A stretch of DNA of 64,000 nt from Smithella sp. (GTDB lineage: Bacteria; Desulfobacterota; Syntrophia; Syntrophales; Smithellaceae), in assembly GCA_018056685.1 (NCBI GenBank), contig JAGPFC010000005.1, positions 62,001 to 126,000 on the forward strand, given 5' to 3'. Below are positions 56,882 to 64,000 of this stretch, one piece after another. The translations under genes and the position numbers were made by a program. Under the pieces are notes generated by a model that worked only from the letters and a program-made list of their open reading frames with translations, did not search any database and was not told the origin of the DNA. The stretch's first letter is position 1; each line of letters starts with the position of its first letter.

Positions 56882-57706
56882 ATGGGAATTATAAAGTATA
56901 AACCGACCTCACCCGGAAGAAGATTTCAGAGCGTTTCCGATTTTGCGGAAATTACATCGACAGAACCGGTGAAGGCGCTGTTGAAGCCTCTAAGAAAGAA
57001 AGGCGGTCGAAATAATTATGGCAGGGTAACCGCGAGACATATCGGCGGCGGCCATAAACAAAAATACAGAGTGATAGATTTTTGCCGCAATAAGGCCGAT
57101 ATTCCGGCCAAAGTTGCCGCGATTCAATATGATCCAAACCGGACGGCGAGAATCGCATTGCTCAATTATCGTGACGGCGAAAAAAGGTACATTGTGGCTC
57201 CCGCGCAGATCAATGTCGGTGATGTGTTGTACAGTGGCGAAAAGGCCGATATCAAACCGGGCAATGCCGTTCCTTTAAAATACATCCCCCTGGGATCCCT
57301 GATTCACAATGTGGAATTAAAAGTCGGACGCGGGGGGCAACTGGTCAGATCTGCAGGCGCCTATGGTCAGTTGATGGCCAAAGAAGGTAATTATGCTCAG
57401 GTCAGACTCCCTTCCGGCGAAGTGCGCAAGGTATTCATCGAATGCATGGCAACGATCGGACAGGTGGGCAACAACGAGCATGAAAATATCAGCATCGGTA
57501 AAGCGGGAAGAAAGCGCTGGCTGGGTAAAAAACCGCATGTGCGTGGCGTTGTCATGAATCCGGTTGATCACCCGATGGGTGGTGGTGAAGGGAGATCTTC
57601 CGGTGGACGGCATCCGTGTACCCCGTGGGGCATTCCGACAAAAGGTCACAAGACCAGAAAAAATAAGAGAACCGATAAGTATATTATTAAGAGAAGAGGT
57701 AAATAA
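56882..57706 (+). CDS. rplB: 50S ribosomal protein L2
   Basis: A 274-residue L2. It has [10 protein letters not shown] at the start, the [17 protein letters not shown] segment and the C-terminal [18 protein letters not shown] with the conserved His needed for peptidyl transferase. The end is basic ([18 protein letters not shown]). ATG start behind AAGGATTAG. rpsS begins 2 bp after its stop. Confidence 0.98.
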   Translation: MGIIKYKPTSPGRRFQSVSDFAEITSTEPVKALLKPLRKKGGRNNYGRVTARHIGGGHKQKYRVIDFCRNKADIPAKVAAIQYDPNRTARIALLNYRDGEKRYIVAPAQINVGDVLYSGEKADIKPGNAVPLKYIPLGSLIHNVELKVGRGGQLVRSAGAYGQLMAKEGNYAQVRLPSGEVRKVFIECMATIGQVGNNEHENISIGKAGRKRWLGKKPHVRGVVMNPVDHPMGGGEGRSSGGRHPCTPWGIPTKGHKTRKNKRTDKYIIKRRGK

Positions 57707-57708
57707 GC

Positions 57709-57987
57709 GTGGCACGTTCGATCAAAAAAGGTCCGTATATTGAAGAAAGGTTGCTGGCTAAAATCAGAAAAATGGAAGCCGAGGGCACTAAGAATGTCGT
57801 TAAGACATGGTCTCGGCGGTCAACCATTACACCGGAACTGATTGGTTATACCTTTGCCGTGCATAACGGAAAGAAATTTATTCCGGTTTATGTGACGGAA
57901 AATATGGTGGGGCACAAACTGGGTGAATTTGCGCCGACCAGAGTTTTCTTTTCACATTCAGGAGATCGGAAAACTAAAGTGAGTTAG
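57709..57987 (+). CDS. rpsS: 30S ribosomal protein S19
   Basis: A 92-residue S19 of the 30S head. It starts with GTG at 57709 and reads [15 protein letters not shown], followed by [42 protein letters not shown], all typical. The start is 2 bp after the rplB stop, with GAGAAGAGG inside the rplB end as ribosome-binding site. Confidence 0.98.
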   Translation: MARSIKKGPYIEERLLAKIRKMEAEGTKNVVKTWSRRSTITPELIGYTFAVHNGKKFIPVYVTENMVGHKLGEFAPTRVFFSHSGDRKTKVS

Positions 57988-58030
57988 CCGCATGGACAGA
58001 TACAGCGGATAAGGTTTGGAGTTGATAAAA

Positions 58031-58363
58031 ATGGAAGCAAAAGCAGTTGCCAGATATATTAGAATGTCACCGCAAAAAGTCAGACTGGTGGCCGACTTGA
58101 TCAGAGGGAAACGGGTGCAGGAAGCGCGCAACATTCTTCTTTACACCAGAAAATACGCTGCGGGGATTGTAGCCGGTGTTCTCAAATCGGCTGTCGCCAA
58201 TGCCGCCCAGAATCCCAACATTGATGAAAATATTCTTTATGTCAAGGAAATCTTTGTGGATCAGGGTCCTGCTTTAAAGCGCTGGCGGGCAAGAGCTCAG
58301 GGAAGAGCTGCGGGTATCAAGAAAAGAAGTTCACATATTACCGTTATTTTGGACGAAATTTAA
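58031..58363 (+). CDS. rplV: 50S ribosomal protein L22
   Basis: A 110-residue L22. It has [23 protein letters not shown], the SAVANAAQN segment and the tunnel hairpin [22 protein letters not shown]. The frame opens with a TTG at 58016, but GGAG at 58018-58021 serves the ATG at 58031 and the protein length then matches the family. Confidence 0.97.
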   Translation: MEAKAVARYIRMSPQKVRLVADLIRGKRVQEARNILLYTRKYAAGIVAGVLKSAVANAAQNPNIDENILYVKEIFVDQGPALKRWRARAQGRAAGIKKRSSHITVILDEI

Positions 58364-58374
58364 GGAGGTCAGGT

Positions 58375-59016
58375 TTGGGTCAGAAGGTTAATCCGGTAGG
58401 ATTACGATTGGGCTACATCAAGAAGTGGCAATCAGTATGGTACACCGACAAAAAATACAGTGAGGTTTTGCACGAGGATTTGCAGATCCGGAAATATCTG
58501 AAGAAGAAGCTGTTTCATGCCGGTATTGCCAAAATTGAAATTGAGAGAGCAGCCAATAAAGCCAAGGTCAACATTTACTCGGCCCGTCCCGGCGTGATCA
58601 TCGGTAAAAAAGGCTCGGAAATAGAAAAACTGAAATCGGAAATAGAAAAATTCTCACACTCGGAAATTATCATTAACATCCTGGAAGTGCGAAAGCCCGA
58701 GGTGGATGCTCAACTGGTTGCCGAAAACGTGGCCATGCAACTGGAAAAAAGAGTAGCGTTTCGCCGGGCCATGAAAAAATGCGTCGGTTACGCCTTAAAG
58801 TTCGGTGCCAAGGGAATCAAGATAGCCTGTTCGGGAAGATTGGGCGGTGCGGAAATGTCGAGGGCGGAATGGTACCGGGAAGGTCGTGTGCCATTGCATA
58901 CCCTCAGGGCGGATATCGATTACGGTTTCACCGAGGCCAATACCGCTTATGGATTAATCGGAGTGAAAGTTTTCATTTTCCATGGAGAAGTTCTGCCGAC
59001 TAGGAGTGAGAAATAA
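58375..59016 (+). CDS. rpsC: 30S ribosomal protein S3
   Basis: A 213-residue S3. It opens [19 protein letters not shown], has the KH motif [14 protein letters not shown] and the C-terminal GCxxG-type region ([36 protein letters not shown]). The start is TTG at 58375, 6 nt after AAGGAGG. A 79-bp gap before rplP is unusually long for this otherwise compact block. Confidence 0.97.
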   Translation: MGQKVNPVGLRLGYIKKWQSVWYTDKKYSEVLHEDLQIRKYLKKKLFHAGIAKIEIERAANKAKVNIYSARPGVIIGKKGSEIEKLKSEIEKFSHSEIIINILEVRKPEVDAQLVAENVAMQLEKRVAFRRAMKKCVGYALKFGAKGIKIACSGRLGGAEMSRAEWYREGRVPLHTLRADIDYGFTEANTAYGLIGVKVFIFHGEVLPTRSEK

Positions 59017-59095
59017 ATAAAATGATGCCTGCGGTTTTGCACGTGTCGAAGCGGGCAGGGATTGATGTGGATAGGAACAACGGGAGTTTTGTTTT

Positions 59096-59518
59096 ATGTT
59101 AATGCCGAAAAGGGTAAAATTCAGAAAGTTACAAAAAGGCCGGATGGGAGGCAAGGCAACAAGAGGCAGTTCCATCGCCTTTGGTGAATATGGGTTGCAG
59201 GCGGCTGAATGCGGCTGGATTACGTCCAGACAGATTGAAGCGGCGCGTGTTGCCATGACCCGTCATGTTAAGCGCGGAGGAAGAATCTGGATCAGAGTAT
59301 TTCCTCATAAGTCCATTACGAAAAAACCGGCTGAAACCCGTATGGGTAAAGGCAAAGGCGCCCCCGAAGGATGGGTGGCGGTTGTCAAGCCCGGTTCCGT
59401 TCTGTATGAGATGGAAGGTGTTTCCAAAGATGTGGCCAAAGAGGCATTTCGTCTGGCCGCTCACAAACTGTCCATCGCAACAAAATTTTTATCGAGGGAT
59501 ATAGCTGATGAAAATTAA
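59096..59518 (+). CDS. rplP: 50S ribosomal protein L16
   Basis: A 140-residue L16. It starts [17 protein letters not shown] and includes [49 protein letters not shown], the universal core. ATG start with GGGAG about 13 nt upstream. It overlaps rpmC by 11 bp, so the two are coupled. Confidence 0.98.
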   Translation: MLMPKRVKFRKLQKGRMGGKATRGSSIAFGEYGLQAAECGWITSRQIEAARVAMTRHVKRGGRIWIRVFPHKSITKKPAETRMGKGKGAPEGWVAVVKPGSVLYEMEGVSKDVAKEAFRLAAHKLSIATKFLSRDIADEN

Positions 59519-59702
59519 AGAAATCAGAGCTCTCGACACCAACGGGCTCAAACAAAAAATTGCAGAATTAAGCGAAGAACTCTTCCGCTTGAAGATAAGG
59601 CATGCATCGGGACAATTGGAATCAACAGTCATGCTGGGTAAAGTACGTAAGGATATTGCCCGTATCAACACCGTGTTGAAGGAAAAGGAGGCAGCGAGTT
59701 AA
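59508..59702 (+). CDS. rpmC: 50S ribosomal protein L29
   Basis: A 64-residue two-helix L29 at the tunnel exit. It shows [38 protein letters not shown] and [15 protein letters not shown]. It overlaps the end of rplP and ends 3 bp before rpsQ; its last codons carry the AAGGAGG site used by rpsQ. Confidence 0.97.
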   Translation: MKIKEIRALDTNGLKQKIAELSEELFRLKIRHASGQLESTVMLGKVRKDIARINTVLKEKEAAS

Positions 59703-59705
59703 CAC

Positions 59706-59963
59706 ATGGCTGAAAGAGGAAATAAACGCACGATCAAAGGCGTGGTGATCAGTAATAAAATGGATAAAACAATCGTGGTCAGAGCGGAGCGTCTGGTCAA
59801 ACATCCTGTTTTTCACAAATATGTGCGTAAACATGTTAAATATAAGGCTCATGACGAACAAAATCAGAGCAAAGTCGGAGACACGGTTTTAATTATTGAG
59901 TCGAGGCCGTTAAGCAGGGAAAAGCGCTGGCGGATGCTGGAAATTTTGGAGAAGGCAAAATAG
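59706..59963 (+). CDS. rpsQ: 30S ribosomal protein S17
   Basis: An 85-residue OB-fold S17. It has KRTIKGVVISNKMDKTIVVRAERLVKHPVFHKYVRK and the C-terminal DTVLIIESRPLSREKRW. ATG start, with the ribosome-binding site inside rpmC. rplN follows after 44 bp. Confidence 0.97.
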   Translation: MAERGNKRTIKGVVISNKMDKTIVVRAERLVKHPVFHKYVRKHVKYKAHDEQNQSKVGDTVLIIESRPLSREKRWRMLEILEKAK

Positions 59964-60007
59964 ATTATTTGACTTGTCTGTGAAGTCAATGTGAAGAGGA
60001 TTTTTTT

Positions 60008-60376
60008 ATGATTCAGATGCAGACCATACTCAATGTCGCGGATAATTCCGGCGCCAAGAAAGTTGCCTGTATTAAGGTGCTGGGTGGTTCAAAGCGGCGT
60101 TACGCAAGTTTGGGAGATGTTATTGTCGTTTCCGTCAAGGAAGCCATTCCGAATTCGAAAGTGAAAAAAGGCGATGTGCTCAAAGCCGTTATCGTGCGCA
60201 CCGTCAAGGAAGTGCGAAGACCGGATGGGTCTTATCTGAAATTTGATGATAACTCAGCGGTTTTAATTTCTAATCAAATGGAACCAATCGGCACTAGAAT
60301 TTTTGGACCTGTCGCCCGTGAATTAAGAGCGCGGCAGTTCATGAAGATTATATCTCTGGCTCCTGAAGTTTTGTAA
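60008..60376 (+). CDS. rplN: 50S ribosomal protein L14
   Basis: A 122-residue L14. It has [28 protein letters not shown], the [14 protein letters not shown] segment and the [27 protein letters not shown] end. ATG start behind GAAGAGGA. It begins the spc-type gene order L14-L24-L5-S14-S8-L6-L18-S5-L30-L15. Confidence 0.98.
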   Translation: MIQMQTILNVADNSGAKKVACIKVLGGSKRRYASLGDVIVVSVKEAIPNSKVKKGDVLKAVIVRTVKEVRRPDGSYLKFDDNSAVLISNQMEPIGTRIFGPVARELRARQFMKIISLAPEVL

Positions 60377-60398
60377 AAATGTTTCGCAGAGGGGAAAA

Positions 60399-60713
60399 AT
60401 GAGTTTAAGTAAAATAAAAAAAGGGGATGTGGTTAAGGTACTCGCCGGAAAAGACAAGGGGAAAACCGGCAAGGTCTTAACAGTGATTCCCGAAAAAAGC
60501 AGGGTCACGGTCGAGAAGGTGAATATCATTAAAAAACATAAAAGACCCGATCAGAAATCCAAAGGTGGCATCGTCGAAAAGGAAGGATCGATCAACATCT
60601 CCAATGTTGGTTTATTCTGTAATAAGTGCAAGAAAGCCGTCAGAATACAAAGCAAAAAACTGGAAGACGGTAAAAAATTGCGCATCTGCAGTAAATGTAA
60701 AGAAGTTATTTAA
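60399..60713 (+). CDS. rplX: 50S ribosomal protein L24
   Basis: A 104-residue L24 with an N-terminal KOW motif (KKGDVVKVLAGKDKGKTGKVL), then KRPDQKSKGGIVEKEG. The C-terminal part carries CNKCKK and CSKCKE, a zinc-ribbon-like pair of CxxC motifs. ATG start behind GAGGGG. Confidence 0.97.
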   Translation: MSLSKIKKGDVVKVLAGKDKGKTGKVLTVIPEKSRVTVEKVNIIKKHKRPDQKSKGGIVEKEGSINISNVGLFCNKCKKAVRIQSKKLEDGKKLRICSKCKEVI

Positions 60714-60728
60714 TGTGGGTTACCTAAA

Positions 60729-61268
60729 ATGGCAAGATTAAAAGATTATTATTTAAAAACGGTAGTTCCTGCTCTGGTGAAGGAATTCAATTATAAGAAT
60801 CCGATGCAGGTGCCTAAAATGGAGAAGATTGTCATCAATATGGGTCTGGGTGAAGCCATTCAGAATGTGAAGATTATTGATGGCGCGGTGCAGGAACTGG
60901 CCGCTATCAGCGGTCAGAAACCGATTGTCAACAAGGCCAAGAAGTCCATTGCGACGTTTAAGCTCAGACAGGGAATGCCGATCGGTTGCTCGGTCACGTT
61001 AAGAAAGAACATCATGTATGAGTTTTTCGATCGCTTGGTGAATGCCGCTCTGCCGAAGGTCAGGGACTTTCGCGGCGTATCGGCCAACGCGTTTGACGGC
61101 CGGGGGAATTATTCCATCGGTTTGCAGGAGCAGATTATATTTCCCGAGATTGAATACGACAAGGTGGAAAAAATCAAGGGAATGAATATCACGATCGTAA
61201 CCACAGCCAAGACAGATCAGGAAGCCAGATTCTTACTGAAGTTGATGGGCGTTCCGTTTAAACAATAA
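60729..61268 (+). CDS. rplE: 50S ribosomal protein L5
   Basis: A 179-residue 5S rRNA-binding L5. It has [51 protein letters not shown] and the [29 protein letters not shown] core. ATG start with GGGTTACC upstream, a modest site. rpsN follows after 24 bp. Confidence 0.98.
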   Translation: MARLKDYYLKTVVPALVKEFNYKNPMQVPKMEKIVINMGLGEAIQNVKIIDGAVQELAAISGQKPIVNKAKKSIATFKLRQGMPIGCSVTLRKNIMYEFFDRLVNAALPKVRDFRGVSANAFDGRGNYSIGLQEQIIFPEIEYDKVEKIKGMNITIVTTAKTDQEARFLLKLMGVPFKQ

Positions 61269-61292
61269 ATTACGAGCCTCGGAGGATGTAGC

Positions 61293-61478
61293 GTGGCAAA
61301 AAAGTCGTTAATCGCGAAAGCGAAAAGAGCAAAGAAGTTTTCAGTCAGAGAATATAATCGCTGCCCGCTTTGCGGGAGGCCGAGGGCCTATTATAGGAAA
61401 TTTGATATGTGCAGAATTTGTTTGCGTAAACTTTCCCTGCAGGGAGAACTTCCCGGGGTAATTAAATCCAGTTGGTAA
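61293..61478 (+). CDS. rpsN: 30S ribosomal protein S14, zinc-binding (type Z)
   Basis: A 61-residue short S14. Two CxxC pairs, CPLC and CRIC, bind zinc (the C+ form), with the spacing [12 protein letters not shown] between them. The start is GTG at 61293 behind CTCGGAGGA. With C+ L33 and CxxC-bearing L24, this cluster encodes several zinc-dependent ribosomal proteins, so at least these copies are not the zinc-independent forms. Confidence 0.97.
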   Translation: MAKKSLIAKAKRAKKFSVREYNRCPLCGRPRAYYRKFDMCRICLRKLSLQGELPGVIKSSW

Positions 61479-61501
61479 TTAACGTTTAAGGAGAAAAAAG
61501 A

Positions 61502-61903
61502 ATGGGGATGACGGATCCTATTGCCGATATGTTAACCAGAATCAGAAACGCGAATAAAGCACGTTTCAAAACGGTCAATGTCGGTATGTCCCAGATGAAT
61601 GTGAATATCGCCAAGGTGCTGAAGAAAGCCGGATATATTAATAATTATGACAAGGTCAAGGATGACAAAGGCCACCTGGTACTGGAAATCATTCTTAAAT
61701 ATCCTGATACGAAACGCACCGTGATTACGAATATTAAAAGAGTCAGCAAACCGGGGCGCAGAGTTTATGTTCCTTCGGACGGTATTCCCAAGGTTCTCAA
61801 TGGTTTGGGAATTTCGATACTTTCGACTTCCAAGGGAGTCATTACCGATGCCGAGGCCAGAGAATTGAATGTCGGCGGAGAAGTGATTTGCAACGTCTGG
61901 TAA
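61502..61903 (+). CDS. rpsH: 30S ribosomal protein S8
   Basis: A 133-residue S8. It opens TDPIADMLTRIRNANKA, and the C-terminal half has RVSKPGRRVYVPSDGIPKVLNGLGISILSTSKGVITDAEARELNVGGEVIC. ATG 61502 or the second ATG two codons later could serve, with AAGGAGAAAA upstream. S8 is the spc-operon repressor in E. coli by binding near L5; this was not examined here. Confidence 0.98.
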   Translation: MGMTDPIADMLTRIRNANKARFKTVNVGMSQMNVNIAKVLKKAGYINNYDKVKDDKGHLVLEIILKYPDTKRTVITNIKRVSKPGRRVYVPSDGIPKVLNGLGISILSTSKGVITDAEARELNVGGEVICNVW

Positions 61904-61938
61904 TTTGAAACAAAGATATTAAGCAGGAGCTTTAGTTC

Positions 61939-62478
61939 ATGTCGAGAATAGGTAAAAAACCGATAAGTTTTCCCAAGAATGTAAAAATCAGCCAGAGTGC
62001 TGATGTTGTGAAAGTGGAAGGCCCCAAAGGGACCCTATCTGCACAAGTACCGTCGGGCATCACCGTCAACATTGGCGACGGCAGTATCGCGGTGGAAAGA
62101 AAATCGAATGATATCACCATGCGTTCCTACCACGGTCTAACCAGAACACTGGTGGAAAATATGGTCAAGGGGGTTACGACCGGTTTTGAGAAAAGGCTGG
62201 AAATATCCGGTGTCGGTTATCGCGCGGAGCTGGCCGACAAAAGTTTGAAACTGATCCTGGTTTTTTCAAGCCCGGTTCAGTATGATATTCCCAAAGGCAT
62301 TGAGATCAAGGTTGACAAGCAGGTCAGTCTGGTGGTTTCCGGAATTGATAAAGAGCTGGTAGGCCGTGTGGCTTCGGAAATCAGAGCCTTAAGAAAACCG
62401 GAACCGTACAAGGGCAAGGGCATTAAATATGCCGACGAATACATTAAACGCAAAGCCGGCAAATCGGCCAGCGCTTAA
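61939..62478 (+). CDS. rplF: 50S ribosomal protein L6
   Basis: A 179-residue L6 with two similar alpha/beta domains. It starts MSRIGKKPISFPK, has VEGPKGTLS, SYHGLTRTLVENMVKGVTTGFEKRLEISGVGYRAEL and the C-terminal RKPEPYKGKGIKYADEYIKRKAGKSA. ATG start behind AGCAGGAGC. rplR follows after 31 bp. Confidence 0.98.
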   Translation: MSRIGKKPISFPKNVKISQSADVVKVEGPKGTLSAQVPSGITVNIGDGSIAVERKSNDITMRSYHGLTRTLVENMVKGVTTGFEKRLEISGVGYRAELADKSLKLILVFSSPVQYDIPKGIEIKVDKQVSLVVSGIDKELVGRVASEIRALRKPEPYKGKGIKYADEYIKRKAGKSASA

Positions 62479-62509
62479 AAAGTAAATTGGTCGTAAAGAG
62501 GATAGAACA

Positions 62510-62875
62510 TTGGCTTCCAAAAAGACATTAAAAATAAGAGAAAAAAGAGAAAAACGAACCAGGGCGAAACTTCATGGAACAGGGGAGAGACCGCGTCTTT
62601 CCGTGTTCCGGAGCGACAAGCATATCTATGTTCAAGCCATTGATGATGTAACGGCGAACACTCTGGCCACTGCATCGACGTTATGCAAAGAGCTGGAGAA
62701 GAAAATAAAAGACAAAAAGAAAGTGGATGTGGCCAGAGAAGTCGGTAAATTAATTGCCGAGCGGCTGAAAGCCAAAGGAATTGAAAAGGTTATTTTTGAT
62801 AGAGGCAGATTTCTCTATCACGGTCGTGTGAAAGCGCTGGCGGAGTCCGCCAGGGAAAGTGGTCTGAAATTTTAA
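62510..62875 (+). CDS. rplR: 50S ribosomal protein L18
   Basis: A 121-residue L18 that carries 5S rRNA with L5. It has [29 protein letters not shown] and the [17 protein letters not shown] end. The start is TTG at 62510, 8 nt after AAGAGGAT. Upstream and downstream neighbours are in the conserved spc order. Confidence 0.97.
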   Translation: MASKKTLKIREKREKRTRAKLHGTGERPRLSVFRSDKHIYVQAIDDVTANTLATASTLCKELEKKIKDKKKVDVAREVGKLIAERLKAKGIEKVIFDRGRFLYHGRVKALAESARESGLKF

Positions 62876-62913
62876 TTTTATTAAATAAAAAAAGCTAAAA
62901 AAGGAAAGAACCT

Positions 62914-63399
62914 TTGGACAAGAAAGAAAAAGAAATGAAAGATATGGAACTCCTGGACCGGGTTGTCGCCATCAACAGAACGGCGAAAGTGGTCAAGGGC
63001 GGCAGGCGTTTCCGTTTCAGCGCCATTGTTGTTGTAGGAGACGGCAAGGGGATGATCGGAACGGGATTAGGCAAGGCTCACGAAGTCCCTGAAGCGATTC
63101 GCAAGGGTATGGATATGGCCAAGAAAAACATGGTGAAAGTGGCGGTCGTGGAAAGAACGATTCCTTATGAGGTGGTCGGGCGTTACGGCGCGGGAAAAGT
63201 CCTGTTGAAACCGGCATCGGAAGGAACGGGATTGATCGCGGGCGGTGCCGTGCGAGCGGTACTCGAAGTGGCCGGTGTCCATAATATTCTGACGAAATGT
63301 TTAGGATCGCATAATCCGCATAATCTGGTCAAGGCAACGATGGAAGGTCTTTGTCAGTTAAAAAATCCAGAGGAAATAGCCGCATACAGGGGAAAATAA
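62914..63399 (+). CDS. rpsE: 30S ribosomal protein S5
   Basis: A 161-residue S5, a fidelity protein of the 30S. It has [74 protein letters not shown] residues and [15 protein letters not shown]. The start is TTG at 62914 behind AAGGAAAGAA. The spectinomycin-binding loop looks normal. Confidence 0.97.
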   Translation: MDKKEKEMKDMELLDRVVAINRTAKVVKGGRRFRFSAIVVVGDGKGMIGTGLGKAHEVPEAIRKGMDMAKKNMVKVAVVERTIPYEVVGRYGAGKVLLKPASEGTGLIAGGAVRAVLEVAGVHNILTKCLGSHNPHNLVKATMEGLCQLKNPEEIAAYRGK

Positions 63400-63429
63400 T
63401 CCTGCCATTACTCGGAGAGGTAGATTAGC

Positions 63430-63618
63430 GTGGATAAAAAGTTGAAAATAACAAAAGTAAAGAGTGTGATCGGTCGTCCCGAAAAGCAGCGAAAAATTCT
63501 GAAAGGCATGGGACTGTCCAGAATCAATCAAACTGTAACTTTAGTGGACACCCCGCAGATTCGCGGGATGATCAATAAAGTAAGTCATTTAGTTTCCGTC
63601 GAAGAGTCAAAGGAGTAG
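63430..63618 (+). CDS. rpmD: 50S ribosomal protein L30
   Basis: A 62-residue L30. It has [50 protein letters not shown]. The start is GTG at 63430, behind GGAGAGG. rplO starts 3 bp after its stop. Confidence 0.96.
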   Translation: MDKKLKITKVKSVIGRPEKQRKILKGMGLSRINQTVTLVDTPQIRGMINKVSHLVSVEESKE

Positions 63619-63621
63619 ATT

Positions 63622-64000
63622 ATGGATTTGAGTTCGTTGAAGGCTCCTGCCGGTGCGACAAAAAAACGTAAGCGCGTGGGACGCGGTAATGCTTCCGGTC
63701 ACGGAGGCACATCCGGCAAAGGCCACAAGGGTCAAAAGGCTCGTTCCGGTGGAAAAGTCAGAGTGGGTTTTGAAGGCGGACAGATGCCAATGGCGCGTCG
63801 TCTTCCCAAACGAGGTTTCCGTAATCCCTTCCGTAAACAGTTCGTTGCGGTCAATATTGTTGATCTGTGCAGGAAATTCAGCAAGGGCGCGGTGATTGAT
63901 GAAGCGGCTCTTTTAAAAAGCGGCATTGTCAGAAAAGCAGACAGCCAGGTTAAAATTCTGGCCAAAGGCGAAATTGATTTTCCGGTCACTTTAAAAATAG
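63622..64000 (+). CDS. rplO: 50S ribosomal protein L15 (5' part; 3' end outside window)
   Basis: ATG 63622 is 6 nt after AAAGGAG and the frame stays open to the right edge, giving the first 126 residues. It shows [34 protein letters not shown], the [17 protein letters not shown] segment and the C-terminal domain start [18 protein letters not shown]. The gene is truncated only by the window; secY would be expected next. Confidence 0.95.
   Translation, partial: MDLSSLKAPAGATKKRKRVGRGNASGHGGTSGKGHKGQKARSGGKVRVGFEGGQMPMARRLPKRGFRNPFRKQFVAVNIVDLCRKFSKGAVIDEAALLKSGIVRKADSQVKILAKGEIDFPVTLKI

Overview
The window looks like a chromosomal segment of a strictly anaerobic, syntrophic-type deltaproteobacterium (Desulfobacterota), most likely near Syntrophus or Smithella. 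This is inferred from four things: a benzoyl-CoA reductase / 2-hydroxyacyl-CoA dehydratase-type gene set with its ATP-dependent activase, an ADP-forming acyl-CoA synthetase, selenocysteine machinery beside a molybdopterin gene, and the gene order of the tRNA-rpmG-secE-nusG-rpl-rpoBC-str-S10-spc block. No rRNA, CRISPR array, insertion sequence or prophage was seen.

Layout. 1-4.2 kb: a radical acyl-CoA dehydratase/reductase set (two Fe-S subunits, a polyferredoxin-like protein and an activase), followed by a NicO/UreH-like metal permease and a lipoprotein phosphoesterase. 6.3-8.4 kb (minus): a GNAT acyltransferase and a CAT-fold acyltransferase-like protein. 8.7-10.8 kb: an ADP-forming acyl-CoA synthetase, followed by copy 1 of a structured intergenic repeat. 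11.1-12.5 kb (minus): tRNA-Sec and moeA. 12.7-21.1 kb (plus): mfd, a PpiC-type lipoprotein, surA and uvrA. 21.2-22.5 kb (minus): a YggS-like protein and Maf. 22.6-22.9 kb (plus): a small secreted selenoprotein with an in-frame UGA. 22.9-33.6 kb is mostly minus: manC-like, (rlmI-like on plus), two envelope proteins, pyrE, tonB, a metH lacking its reactivation domain, a REC-PAS-HD-GYP protein, and a separate small MetH-activation-domain protein. 33.7-38.5 kb (minus): leuACDB preceded by an unannotated leucine leader peptide and an intrinsic terminator. 38.7-40.1 kb: a secreted beta-propeller protein, followed by copy 2 of the repeat.

40.4 kb to the right edge is one co-directional information-processing block: a strong promoter, tRNA-Thr/Tyr/Gly/Thr, rpmG, tRNA-Trp, secE, nusG, rplKAJL with an L10-type leader, rpoBC, rpsL, rpsG, tuf (fusA is absent at this locus), then the S10 and spc genes to a truncated rplO. 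TTG and GTG starts with good Shine-Dalgarno sites are frequent here.

The most interesting items are a CxxU selenoprotein backed by a SECIS-like hairpin and by selC in the same window, a leucine attenuator with a 39-residue leader peptide, a two-copy structured intergenic element carrying an internal duplication in one copy, and a split cobalamin-dependent methionine synthase.
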